DNA from: Streptomyces diastaticus subsp. diastaticus
GTDB lineage: Bacteria > Actinomycetota > Actinomycetes > Streptomycetales > Streptomycetaceae
NCBI RefSeq assembly: GCF_011170125.1
Contig: NZ_BLLN01000005.1
Span: 682,001-746,000, forward strand
Length of the DNA: 64,000 nucleotides
Direction of reading: 5' to 3'
A program made the position numbers and the translations under genes. Positions 1 through 7,648 of the stretch are shown here, piece by piece. How positions within the stretch are numbered: position 1 is the first letter of the stretch; each line of letters opens with the position of its first letter. The notes below the pieces were generated by a model. It saw only the letters and a list, made by a program, of their open reading frames with translations, ran no database searches and was not told the DNA's origin.

Positions 1-49
1 CCCGGAGCAGATTCGCCACGGGCAGATCCTCGTCGCCGGGTGTGGCCCC

Positions 50-664
50 TCACTTCCTCCGCTCCGTCTCCACGGTGGTCGTGACCCGCACCAGAGCGGG
101 CCGGCGCGGAGTGGACCCGAACCCGAAGGAGACCGGGGGCTCGACGGGCGTGAGCCGCCCCAGCTCCCGGTCCTGCCAGGTGGCCCGCGCGGAGGTGATC
201 CGCCGCAGGTCGTGGGCGCCGTACCACTCACGGCGCCCCCCGCCGGCGCTGCCCCGGGTCCGGACGCCGGGGAGCAGCCGCGCGGGAGTGTCGAGCAGGG
301 CCGCCCAGGCGGGCCGCCGGGCGAGGCGCACGGGTACGGCGCGCAGCAGCGTCCCCAGCAAGGGCCGGCGTCCCACCGCGAACCCCAGCGCGAGCGAGCC
401 GGCCGTCACCCGCCACTCCGCCCCGTCCACCGACACCCGGACCGGGACGACCCGCACGTCCTCGAAGCGGTAGGTGGCGGCGACGTGGGCCGCGACCTCT
501 CCGGTGGGGGCGAGCAGGGTGCGGCGCCCGTCGGCCCCCTCCACCATGACGTCGCTGAACGCGCCGAACGGCGACCGCTCCCAGTGCCCGAGCACCAGGC
601 GGGTCCCGGAGTCCGTACCGACCCCGGCGATCCAGCCCTCGAAACGCTGCCGCCGCTCTCCCAC
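50..664 (-). CDS. Conserved hypothetical protein, 204 aa
   Basis: I do not recognise a named domain. The reading frame shows strong third-position GC and a coherent protein: an N-terminal stretch reading WIAGVGTDSGTRLVLGHW, a middle part of short beta-like segments rich in Val, Arg and Leu, and a C-terminal GGGRREWYGAHD followed by VSFGFGSTP. It has no signal peptide and no clear membrane segment, so it is probably cytoplasmic. The start used is GTG at 664. No good ribosome site precedes it, so the true N-terminus may differ. It lies 86 bp downstream of rheA on the same strand and could be cotranscribed with it. The protein looks like a conserved actinobacterial protein of unknown role. Confidence 0.6.
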   Translation of the reverse strand: MGERRQRFEGWIAGVGTDSGTRLVLGHWERSPFGAFSDVMVEGADGRRTLLAPTGEVAAHVAATYRFEDVRVVPVRVSVDGAEWRVTAGSLALGFAVGRRPLLGTLLRAVPVRLARRPAWAALLDTPARLLPGVRTRGSAGGGRREWYGAHDLRRITSARATWQDRELGRLTPVEPPVSFGFGSTPRRPALVRVTTTVETERRK

Positions 665-750
665 AGCCGCAGTCTGCGGTACGGTGCCCCGCCGCGCACC
701 CGGTGCGCCGGCCCGGCCGACGGCGCGGGCCCCACGGAACGGCCGCCGGC

Positions 751-1419
751 TCAGGGCCGGTCGCCGGCCGCCGGATCGCCCGGGCCGGGCAGCGCGTCGA
801 GCCGGCCGGCCAGTTCGGGGTGAGCGACGCGGAGGGCCGGTCCGGCCTCGCGCAGCGGGTCCAGGAGAGCGGCCGGGTCGTCGTGGGCGAGGGCCTCGTC
901 GAGGCGGGCCACGGGTGGCCGGGCCGCCGGGGGGAGGCCGGTGAGGCTGGTGACCTGGGCGGCGAGGCGGCGCAGGTCGGCGGCGTGCTGCCGGGCCCAG
1001 GCGCTCCGGCCCCGGTCGGCGGCCCGGCGTACGCGGGTGGCCTGCACGCGCTGCTCGCCGGTGGTGCCCGCGGCTCCCGGGCGGTTGCGCAGGTAGCGGC
1101 GCTCGGCGGCCTGGCGGCTGGAGACGCCGAGCGGGCGCGCCAGCTCGGCCCAGCTCGCGCCCGCCTCGCGCGCCGTCTCGACCAGGCCCGGTTCCCAGAC
1201 GGCGAGCTGCTCCCGCAGTCGCCGCAGCAGGAGCAGGCTGGCGAGGACCTCCTCGGCGCCCGCTCCCTCACGGGAGGTGCCGGTGGTGCCGGACTCGGCC
1301 GCGTCCACGGCGTCCCGGATGGCTTCCAGCGCCCCGGCGACCGCCAGGAAGGAGGCCGGGCCGGGGGTGAAGGGCGTCGAGGTCCGCCCGGCGGGGCCGG
1401 GCCGGTCGGCGGTGGTCAT
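751..1419 (-). CDS. rheA: RheA-like repressor of hsp18
   Basis: Predicted thermosensing repressor of the small heat-shock gene hsp18. The start chosen is ATG at 1419, six bases after AGGAGG, giving 222 residues; an in-frame extension to 1524 would run through the operator and has no ribosome site. The sequence is Ala/Arg-rich and helical, with a helix-turn-helix-like part reading WAELARPLGVSSRQAAERRYL at about residues 90-110. RheA of Streptomyces albus is known to be encoded divergently from hsp18 and to bind an inverted repeat between them; here both the divergent arrangement and a perfect copy of that repeat are present. The gene name rests on context plus this operator; the protein itself was identified by resemblance only. 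Confidence 0.75.
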   Translation of the reverse strand: MTTADRPGPAGRTSTPFTPGPASFLAVAGALEAIRDAVDAAESGTTGTSREGAGAEEVLASLLLLRRLREQLAVWEPGLVETAREAGASWAELARPLGVSSRQAAERRYLRNRPGAAGTTGEQRVQATRVRRAADRGRSAWARQHAADLRRLAAQVTSLTGLPPAARPPVARLDEALAHDDPAALLDPLREAGPALRVAHPELAGRLDALPGPGDPAAGDRP

Positions 1420-1518
1420 GGGGCCTCCTGTTACCGCGCGGGGCCGCGTACCGCGCACGGTGCGTCCGTCGTCGTACGGGTGACATCCGGGGCGTCGCCG
1501 CCTGGACGACACTCTGCT

Positions 1519-1537
1519 TGTCATCGTTGCGATGACA
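1519..1537. promoter_or_regulatory. RheA operator between rheA and hsp18
   Basis: Perfect inverted repeat TGTCATC-GTTGC-GATGACA, seven-base arms with a five-base centre. This matches the operator described for RheA at the S. albus hsp18 promoter (TGTCATC-N5-GATGACA, recalled from the literature). It lies 65 bp upstream of the hsp18 start and 100 bp upstream of the rheA start, so one site could control both divergent promoters. Confidence 0.9.
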
Positions 1538-1601
1538 TGTTACAACGGTGTCAGGTGAAGCGCATGGCATCAACTGCCTGGACTTCTGGAGGTGTTCACC
1601 C

Positions 1602-2033
1602 ATGCTGATGCGCACCGACCCCTTCCGCGAGTTCGACCGGATCGCCCGGGAACTGGCCGGACCCGGCACCTGGAGCCGCCCGTCGGCGATGCCGATGGAC
1701 GCCTACCGCGAGGGCGACACGTACGTGGTCTCCTTCGACCTGCCGGGCGTCGACCCGGAGGCGATCGAGGTCGACATCGAGCGCAACATGCTCACCGTCA
1801 AGGCCGAGCGGCGCCCGTCCGCCAAGGCCGAGGACGTGCAGATGGAGCTCTCCGAGCGGCCCCTCGGGGTCTTCTCCCGCCAGCTCGTCCTGGCCGACAC
1901 CCTGGACACCGAGCACCTGCGGGCCGACTACGACACGGGCGTCCTCACCCTGCGGATCCCGATCGCCGAGCGCGCCAAGCGCCGCCGGATCAAGATCGGC
2001 CACGGCGAGTCCCGCAAGGAGATCACCGGCTGA
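1602..2033 (+). CDS. hsp18: Small heat-shock protein Hsp18 (Hsp20/alpha-crystallin)
   Basis: ATP-independent holdase chaperone that binds unfolding proteins during heat stress in the cytoplasm. The 143-residue product is the family size. It has a short N-terminal arm (LMRTDPFREFDRIARELAG), an alpha-crystallin domain from about residue 35 to 135 with the usual PMDAYREGDTYVVSFDLPGV opening, and the conserved GVLTLRIPIAE strand near the end, followed by a basic tail. The start at 1602 is preceded by GGAGG 8-10 bases upstream; the longer in-frame ATG at 1548 would begin inside the promoter and is rejected. It is transcribed divergently from rheA, with a perfect RheA operator upstream, so heat-inducible repression by RheA is the expected control. 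Confidence 0.95.
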   Translation: MLMRTDPFREFDRIARELAGPGTWSRPSAMPMDAYREGDTYVVSFDLPGVDPEAIEVDIERNMLTVKAERRPSAKAEDVQMELSERPLGVFSRQLVLADTLDTEHLRADYDTGVLTLRIPIAERAKRRRIKIGHGESRKEITG

Positions 2034-2038
2034 TCCGC

Positions 2039-2086
2039 CCGGAGCCGCGGGCCGGTATCCATCCGGAGCCGCGGGTCCGTATCCCT
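2039..2086. repeat. Tandem 24-bp direct repeat after hsp18
   Basis: Two adjacent 24-base units (2039-2062 and 2063-2086) differ at only three positions. Each begins CCGGAGCCGCGGG and ends TATCC plus two bases; CCGG at 2087 starts a possible third copy. The repeat begins five bases after the hsp18 stop codon. It does not form an obvious rho-independent terminator, and its function is unknown. Confidence 0.7.
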
Positions 2087-2234
2087 CCGGCGTACGGCCG
2101 GCCGTGCCCCCGCCCCACCGCCCCGCCCGGGGCCTCCGCGGACGCCTCAGGTGTCCCGGGGCCCCGGGCGCCGCGTGCCCGTCCTCCCCGCCGCACCCCG
2201 GCGGGCCGCCCTCCGACACGAAAGGCGACCAGCA

Positions 2235-2675
2235 GTGCCGTACGGCCCCCACCAGACCACGTTCCCCACCCCGTCGCCCGGCTGGACGCAGTTCCTGGAG
2301 GCCGTCCGCTACCGCGGGGTCTACCCGACCCGCGCACGGGCCGAGGAGGCCGTCCGCCTGGTGCTCGCCGGGCTCGGCCGCCAGCTCGACGGGGACCACC
2401 GCGCCGCACTGGCCGCGCGGCTGCCGGCCGAGGCGGCCCGTCTCCTCACCCGCGAGACCCCGGACACCACCGCGCTGACCGGCCAGGAACTGGTGGCGGA
2501 CCTGGCCGCGCGCACCGGCGCCTCGCTCGCCACCACCCGCTGGGACACCGGCTCGGTCCTCACGGTCGTCGCCGAGCTGGCCGGCCCCGTCCTCCTGGAG
2601 CGGCTGCTCGACCGCCTCCCGCCCGGCCACGCCCTGCTCTTCGGCCGCGCGGAACTGAGTCAGCCCGCCGCCTGA
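2235..2675 (+). CDS. DUF2267 domain protein
   Basis: A 146-residue protein with the features of DUF2267: helical repeats that include a pattern of the type TRARAEEAVRLVLAGLGRQL followed by ALAARLPAEAARLL. The family is common in actinobacteria, often near stress genes, and its biochemical role is not known. The start chosen is GTG at 2235, preceded by GAAAGG; the longer in-frame start at 2151 translates into low-complexity Arg/Pro sequence and is unlikely. It follows hsp18 by about 200 bp on the same strand. Its last 16 bp overlap, tail to tail, the end of the isomerase gene on the other strand. Confidence 0.8.
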   Translation: MPYGPHQTTFPTPSPGWTQFLEAVRYRGVYPTRARAEEAVRLVLAGLGRQLDGDHRAALAARLPAEAARLLTRETPDTTALTGQELVADLAARTGASLATTRWDTGSVLTVVAELAGPVLLERLLDRLPPGHALLFGRAELSQPAA

Positions 2676-3778
2676 TCCCGCTCTCCTCCCCCGTCCCGCG
2701 TGGACGGCGCACCGGCCGTCAGGGAACGGATCACGGGGAGGGCGTCGGCCGCGAGCAAGGGGGCGCGCACATCGCGGTCCAGGCCGGGGAGGTAGCCGAG
2801 GAGCACGTCGGCCGGCCCGGTGACCTCGACCTCGCCGAGGACGGCGGGCAGCAGCACGGTCTCGGCCCGGCCGGGCTCCCCGCTCCACGCCCCGCTGCGC
2901 ACCCGCACCGGAGCGCCGACGTTGGTGAGGATCTGCGCGGTGGCGAAGGCGTGCCGCAGCGGCTCTGCCGTCCCGGCGGTCCAGCGTTCGAGGGCGAAGT
3001 GACGGCTCGCGGTCAGAAAGACCCGCTCGACCCCGTCCCCGGCGGCGATCCGCAGACCGGGGGTGAACTCCGGCCGCGACGCGAGGTCCACCTGCCGCAT
3101 CAGCATGTCGAGGTTGGCCGCGAACTCCTCGTCCCCGACCGGTGAGCCGTCCTCCATGTTCCAGCGCATGGCGTGCTGCTGGATGTCGGAGGTCTGCTCG
3201 ATCTCGTGGACGAGGGTGGCGGGACCGAAGCTGTGCGGGGTCCCGCCGGGCACGTGGACGGTCCGTCCCGCCCGGACCGGCAGCCGGCGGAGGACCCGGT
3301 CGGACTCCTGGGCCTCCAGCGCGGTCCGCAGCTCATGTGCCGTCACCCCTTCCCTGACCCCGCACAGGGCGGTCGCCCCCGGAGCGGCGTCGAGGATGTG
3401 CCACGCCTCGGTCTTGCCGTTGGGCTGCCCCTCCAGGCGGCGGGCGGCCTCGTCGTCCGCGTGCAGATGGACCGGCAGGGCACCGGAGGCGTCGATGAAC
3501 TTGGTCAGCACCGGGAAGCGCGTCCCCGACCAGCCGGGGCCCATCAGTTCCTCGGGCCGGTCGGCGACCACCTGGCGCAGCGACCGGCCGGCCAGCGGCC
3601 CCTCCTGGACCGTCGCGACGGCGCCCGAGACGTCGCTGCACTCCCACGTCTCGGCGATGCTCCATTGCGGCAGGCCGGTCTTTCCCAGATGCCGGGCGAT
3701 GGCCTGGCCGCCGAAGACCAGCGGTTTGGCGAGGGCCGTCAGCCGCAGCGGGTACAGGCCGGGGAGGCGCCCTTTCAC
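2660..3778 (-). CDS. Type I mannose-6-phosphate isomerase-like protein
   Basis: Probable zinc-dependent cupin-fold sugar-phosphate isomerase, interconverting mannose-6-phosphate and fructose-6-phosphate or a similar pair. The 372-residue protein has the family's metal site: LPVHLHADD followed by EGQPNGKTEAWHIL in the N-terminal half, and VHVPGGTPHSFGP about 90 residues later. A C-terminal beta-rich part follows. The start is GTG at 3778, overlapping the stop of the upstream dehydrogenase by GTGA, so translation is probably coupled. The pairing with a dehydrogenase suggests a small carbohydrate-processing operon. True substrate is not readable from sequence. Length and metal ligands look intact. 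Confidence 0.8.
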   Translation of the reverse strand: MKGRLPGLYPLRLTALAKPLVFGGQAIARHLGKTGLPQWSIAETWECSDVSGAVATVQEGPLAGRSLRQVVADRPEELMGPGWSGTRFPVLTKFIDASGALPVHLHADDEAARRLEGQPNGKTEAWHILDAAPGATALCGVREGVTAHELRTALEAQESDRVLRRLPVRAGRTVHVPGGTPHSFGPATLVHEIEQTSDIQQHAMRWNMEDGSPVGDEEFAANLDMLMRQVDLASRPEFTPGLRIAAGDGVERVFLTASRHFALERWTAGTAEPLRHAFATAQILTNVGAPVRVRSGAWSGEPGRAETVLLPAVLGEVEVTGPADVLLGYLPGLDRDVRAPLLAADALPVIRSLTAGAPSTRDGGGERDQAAG

Positions 3779-4614
3779 AGGATCGGCTGGCCGCCGGTGA
3801 CCGCGATCCGGGCGCCGGAGACGTAACTGGCCTCGTCCGAGGCGAGCATCACGTGGACGGGCGCCAGTTCGGCCGGCTGGCCGGGCCGTCCGAGCGGCAC
3901 CTCGGCCCCGAAGCTCTCCACCTGGTCCGCCGGCATGGTCGCCGGGATGAGCGGGGTCCAGATGGGTCCCGGCGCCACGCTGTTCACGCGGATGCCCTTC
4001 GGCCCGAGCAGTTGCGACAGCGAGCCGGCCATGTTCGCGATGCCTGCCTTGGTCACGTTGTACGGGAGCAGTTGCGGCGGCGGGGCGTCGGAGTTCACCG
4101 AGGTGGTCGCGATGATCGTCGCTCCGGGCCGCAGGTGCGGGACGGCGGCCTTGGCGAGGTGGAAGAAGGCGCTGATGTTGATCGCCAGGGTCCGGTCCCA
4201 CTCCTCGTCGGGGATGTCCTCGACGGAGTTCCGGGTCATCTGGAAGGCGGCGTTGCTGACCAGGACGTCCAGCCGCCCGAACTCCCGGATCGCGGTGTCG
4301 ACGACGGCGCGGCAGTGGGCCGGGTCGGCGAGGTCCCCGGGGGCCGGCACGCACCGGCGGCCGGCCTCCTCGACCCAGTGCCGGGTCTGTTCGGCGTCCT
4401 CGTGTTCGTCGAGGTAGGAGACGAGCACGTCGGCGCCCTCGCGGGCGAAGGCGATCGCCACGGCGCGGCCGATGCCGCTGTCACCGCCGGTGATCACCGC
4501 CGTCTTCCCGGCGAGCCGCCCCGAGCCTCGGTAGCTCTCCTCGCCGTGGTCGGGCTCGGGGCGCATCCGGGCGGTGGAGCCGGGCGGCGTCTGCTGCTGA
4601 CGGGGCTGGGACAT
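3775..4614 (-). CDS. SDR family oxidoreductase (YghA/YhxC-type)
   Basis: NAD(P)-dependent short-chain dehydrogenase of 279 residues. A roughly 35-residue N-terminal extension (rich in Gln/Pro, then EESYRGSGRLAGKTA) is typical of the YghA/YhxC/YdaD general-stress subgroup. The cofactor loop GGDSGIGRAVA lies at about residue 43, NAA at about 125, the catalytic Ser in TTSVNSDAP and the YNVTK catalytic Tyr/Lys at about 185. The protein ends with VTGGQPIL, as the family does. Start ATG at 4614 follows GGGGAG. The stop overlaps the start of the isomerase-like gene by four bases. Likely acts on a small carbonyl or polyol; the substrate cannot be read from sequence. Confidence 0.9.
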   Translation of the reverse strand: MSQPRQQQTPPGSTARMRPEPDHGEESYRGSGRLAGKTAVITGGDSGIGRAVAIAFAREGADVLVSYLDEHEDAEQTRHWVEEAGRRCVPAPGDLADPAHCRAVVDTAIREFGRLDVLVSNAAFQMTRNSVEDIPDEEWDRTLAINISAFFHLAKAAVPHLRPGATIIATTSVNSDAPPPQLLPYNVTKAGIANMAGSLSQLLGPKGIRVNSVAPGPIWTPLIPATMPADQVESFGAEVPLGRPGQPAELAPVHVMLASDEASYVSGARIAVTGGQPIL

Positions 4615-5037
4615 GGCACTCCCCGGAGGTGGTCGTGCGGGCAGGGGCCGCGCCCGCTCCGGCGACGGGCCCGGGGTCGCGCGCCGGCACCATGCTCACC
4701 CGCCGCCGGGGAGTGCGCCATCGGGCGGGGGCTGCCCGGCCCGCGTCGTCCGGCGTGCGGGCGGGGAGTCCCGGGCCTGGCGGTACGCCGTCGACGGACC
4801 GGCCCCGGGGAGCCGGTGACCGCCGTCGACCAGGCGGGGTCCGGCGACCAGGTGGCCGCGAGGGCAGGCACGGACGGCGCCCCCGGCCATACAGCCGTCC
4901 CGCAGGCCCGGACGACGGGAGTGGGCGGCCGGTCCTCGCGAGAAATCCGTTCGGGCCGCTCGCGTGCGCGTGCCAAGATGAAGAGCTTCACCCTCAACTC
5001 CCGCTCACACAGCCTGAGATCGAACGGAAGCAAGCGC
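4615..5037. other. Intergenic region, divergent promoters expected
   Basis: This 423-bp stretch separates the leftward dehydrogenase operon from the rightward membrane-protein pair. Open frames in it have poor codon character. I see only the GGGGAG ribosome site of the dehydrogenase at its left edge and a possible upstream in-frame ATG (4978) for the next gene. No hairpin or repeat stands out. Confidence 0.5.
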
Positions 5038-5922
5038 GTGCCCGACGCCCCGGACCGAGAGACCACCGAGCCGGACGACTCCCCGTCGCCGGAGGACGAC
5101 GCGCCCCCGCGGCCTGCCGCCGAAGAGGCCACCGAGGGGCCCTCCGACCGGAGCTCCGGGACCTCTCGGCCTGGCCGGGCCCGGACGAGGACGTGGGCCG
5201 CCGCCGCACTGGGCGTCGTCGCCAGCACGCTGCTGGCGACGGCCGTCACCACCTACTTCGACGTGTGGAGCAGCAGCCGCTCCCCCGTACCCGCGGGTCA
5301 GGGCCTGCACGTGGAGTCGGAGGTCTGGTGGGACCTGACCCGGGACACCAAGGCGGTGCGCGTGGCCGGTGCCGTGGACGTGGCGAAGCTGGAACAGGAC
5401 GCCATGGACAGCGGCACGGCTCTGGACGGGCTGGTCGACGGCGGCAGCACCTACGCGGGAATGATGCGGGTCAGGGTCACCCTGATGAACTTCACCAAGG
5501 TCCCCGTCTCCGTCACCGAGGTCCGCGCCCGGGTCACCGGCGAGACGCCGGCACCGGGGGGAGACCTGCTCTCCTGCGGGGGCGCCGAGGGCAGCATCGG
5601 CATCACCCGCCTCCGCGTCGACCTCGGCAGCTCGGACAAGGCCGCGCAGGAGTACGACGGGGAGAAGGTCGTCGGGCACTACCCGGTCCAGGAGATGCAG
5701 CTCGCCAAGCAGGACGAGCCCGCCGTCTTCGACCTCCGGGTGGAGGCCGGCGACACGACCGCCTCCTACGTGCTGGACGTGGTCTACCAGCAGGGCACGG
5801 AGAAGGGCCGGGTCGTGGTGGACAACGGGGGGAAGCCGTTCGTCCTGGCGCCCGCCGAGGGCGAGGTCGACAGCGCGTACCGGTGCGACGAGGCCATGAC
5901 CGGCTGGAAGAGGGTCCGGTGA
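5038..5922 (+). CDS. Membrane-anchored extracytoplasmic protein, unknown family
   Basis: A 294-residue protein with an acidic, Pro-rich N-terminal region (about 45 residues), one transmembrane segment around TWAAAALGVVASTLLATAVTT (residues 56-76) and an extracytoplasmic domain of about 210 residues. The domain carries a central Cys (DLLSCGG) and a second near the end (YRCDE), and ends with VVVDNGGKPFVLAP. The same ending motif occurs twice in the next gene. Start GTG at 5038 follows CGGAAG; an in-frame ATG at 4978 is possible. Its TGA overlaps the next GTG start, so the two are translationally coupled. No function can be assigned; a cell-surface role is likely. Confidence 0.7.
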   Translation: MPDAPDRETTEPDDSPSPEDDAPPRPAAEEATEGPSDRSSGTSRPGRARTRTWAAAALGVVASTLLATAVTTYFDVWSSSRSPVPAGQGLHVESEVWWDLTRDTKAVRVAGAVDVAKLEQDAMDSGTALDGLVDGGSTYAGMMRVRVTLMNFTKVPVSVTEVRARVTGETPAPGGDLLSCGGAEGSIGITRLRVDLGSSDKAAQEYDGEKVVGHYPVQEMQLAKQDEPAVFDLRVEAGDTTASYVLDVVYQQGTEKGRVVVDNGGKPFVLAPAEGEVDSAYRCDEAMTGWKRVR

Positions 5923-7358
5923 ACGGGCGCCGGGTCTTCCTCGTGGCCTTCCTCGTCACCGCTGCCGTATGGGCGGGTGTGGCGGTTCCGTGGGCGAGTA
6001 CCGCCCGTGCCCCGGGCCCCGCCGCCGCGCCGGGACCCGGCGCCTCCGCCGGGCCGAACATCGCCGTCGAGGGCCGGGACCGGGCGGCCGGACGGCAGGC
6101 GCTGGGCCTCGCCTGGTCCTCCACCTGGTCCGCCACCGTCCCGAAGGGCTCGGCCGTGCCGGACCGGGCACTCGGCGCCGGCCGGTGTGCCGAGCTGTTC
6201 CGGTGGGCGACCGGCCGGTCCGCCGTCGCCCGGGGCACGGCCACCGCCGCGTTCACCCTGACGGCGCCCGAGGACCGCGGCCTGGTGGTGCGCTCGTTGC
6301 GCGTCGTCAAGGGCCGGGAGCTGCCCCCGCCCGAGGGGACGGACGTAGAATGTCTGGGAGCCGCCGACCACGGCCTCCCCCAGTCGATGGAGAGCTGGGG
6401 AAGGCTCAGCCTGGACCACCCGCGCGAGCTCAAGCTGAGCCGTTCGGCCGGTCCGGGCGGCACCGTCGGCGGCGTGATCGAGACGCGCACGGCCGACTGC
6501 TCCTGCGAGTGGTGGATCGAGCTGGAGGTCTGGGAGGGCGACAAGCGGCGGACCGTACGGATCGACGACGCCGGAGCGCCCTTCACCCTCGCGCCGCCGG
6601 TGGCGAGGATCGGCACCCCGGCCGACGGCGGCGCGCTGAAGTACGGCACCACGGACCTGGCGCTGGCCCGCGAGGGCGGTGCCGCCGACCGCCCCCCGAA
6701 GGGGCTGTCGGTGAGCGCCTCGCGGCTCCTGGCCGGCAACCTCCAGGAGATGTGGATGGTCGCGGACCGCGAGCTGCCGGAGGTCGGCCGCCTCACCGCC
6801 AACCTGGACGTGCCCGGCGCCGTCTGCCAGCACGTGGAGCGGATCCTCGTCGCCGACGGCGCCCTTCCGGCGGGGCGCGCCGCCTACGCCGTCAGCATCG
6901 TGGACCCCTCCGGACGCCAGGACCTCGACGGGATCGTCGACGTCTCCCTGAACGTCCGGAAGACCGTCCGCCAGGGCGCCCCGCCCACGGGTTACGGCTG
7001 CTACCCGGACAAGTGGGTACTGCGGAGCAACGACGGCCAGACGGCCGGGACGGCCCGCCTCTCCGGTGACACCCCCCACCTGCCGGTCCTCAGCGGCGAG
7101 CCCGTACGGCTCACCCGTGAGACCGAGGGCGCCCCCGCCACCGACGCGCTCTTCCTCGGTGTCGAGGCGTGGGGCCCCGACGAGGTCGAGTACCACTTCA
7201 CCCTCGACGTCACCGTCGTGGACGGGTCCGGGAAACGCGCCCGCCACACCGTCGACGACGCGGGCCGCCCCTTCGTCCTCGCCGCCCGCCCGGACGGCAT
7301 GGCTCCACGGCACGAGAAGCACGCCTCCTACGAGACCGGGCACCGGCTCGGCGGCTGA
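5919..7358 (+). CDS. Secreted protein with two copies of the neighbour's domain
   Basis: A 479-residue protein with an N-terminal signal or anchor segment (VFLVAFLVTAAVWAGVAV). The rest appears to hold two diverged copies of the domain in the preceding gene: the first ends RTVRIDDAGAPFTLAPP at about residue 225, the second HTVDDAGRPFVLAARP near the C-terminus. Each copy contains a strand of the type SLRVVKG...P..G...C. It lacks a lipobox and catalytic motifs that I know. The GTG start overlaps the upstream stop by four bases. The gene pair probably encodes one surface complex. A 16-bp hairpin follows the gene. Confidence 0.7.
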   Translation: MNGRRVFLVAFLVTAAVWAGVAVPWASTARAPGPAAAPGPGASAGPNIAVEGRDRAAGRQALGLAWSSTWSATVPKGSAVPDRALGAGRCAELFRWATGRSAVARGTATAAFTLTAPEDRGLVVRSLRVVKGRELPPPEGTDVECLGAADHGLPQSMESWGRLSLDHPRELKLSRSAGPGGTVGGVIETRTADCSCEWWIELEVWEGDKRRTVRIDDAGAPFTLAPPVARIGTPADGGALKYGTTDLALAREGGAADRPPKGLSVSASRLLAGNLQEMWMVADRELPEVGRLTANLDVPGAVCQHVERILVADGALPAGRAAYAVSIVDPSGRQDLDGIVDVSLNVRKTVRQGAPPTGYGCYPDKWVLRSNDGQTAGTARLSGDTPHLPVLSGEPVRLTRETEGAPATDALFLGVEAWGPDEVEYHFTLDVTVVDGSGKRARHTVDDAGRPFVLAARPDGMAPRHEKHASYETGHRLGG

Positions 7359-7387
7359 CCCCGGCCCGGGCGGCTTCCGGACACGAC

Positions 7388-7423
7388 GAAGGGCCGGTTC
7401 GGATCCCTCCGAACCGGCCCTTC
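7388..7423. terminator. Strong bidirectional hairpin
   Basis: Inverted repeat with 16-bp arms (7388-7403 and 7408-7423) and a four-base loop, arms reading GAAGGGCCGGTTCGGA and its complement. It sits between the end of the membrane-protein pair and the 3' end of the leftward tRNA gene, so it can terminate both. Confidence 0.85.
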
Positions 7424-7438
7424 CACGACTCTGACGAG

Positions 7439-7512
<74 letters not shown>

Positions 7513-7611
7513 GTGCCCGCCTGACCTGGGGGTTTCCCCCTGGTCGAACGCGCAGGAAAACCATACCTCACTTGGGTCGGTGGTCGCGCACCCCTTTCCC
7601 GCGGGGCCCTC

Positions 7612-7642
7612 TTGACCTCAAGTGGAGTTGAGGTCGCACGGT
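7612..7642 (+). promoter_or_regulatory. MerR/SoxR-type promoter of the transketolase pair
   Basis: A TTGACC -35 hexamer (7612-7617) and a CACGGT -10-like hexamer (7637-7642) are 19 bp apart. The spacer holds the palindrome GACCTCAA-GTGGAG-TTGAGGTC (7614-7635). An over-long spacer filled by a dyad is the hallmark of MerR-family-activated promoters, and the arms resemble SoxR sites (CCTCAAG...CTTGAGG). Initiation would fall at or next to the ATG at 7649, giving a leaderless mRNA. Confidence 0.7.
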
Positions 7643-7648
7643 GTCCGT

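Noticed and set aside
1524..1602. Longer starts for rheA (1524) and hsp18 (1548)
   Set aside because: Both would place coding sequence over the RheA operator, and the shorter starts have strong Shine-Dalgarno sites.
2660..4354. Fusion of the isomerase-like gene with the upstream dehydrogenase region
   Set aside because: The open frame extends into the dehydrogenase in the wrong frame; a GTG start overlapping the dehydrogenase stop explains the true gene.
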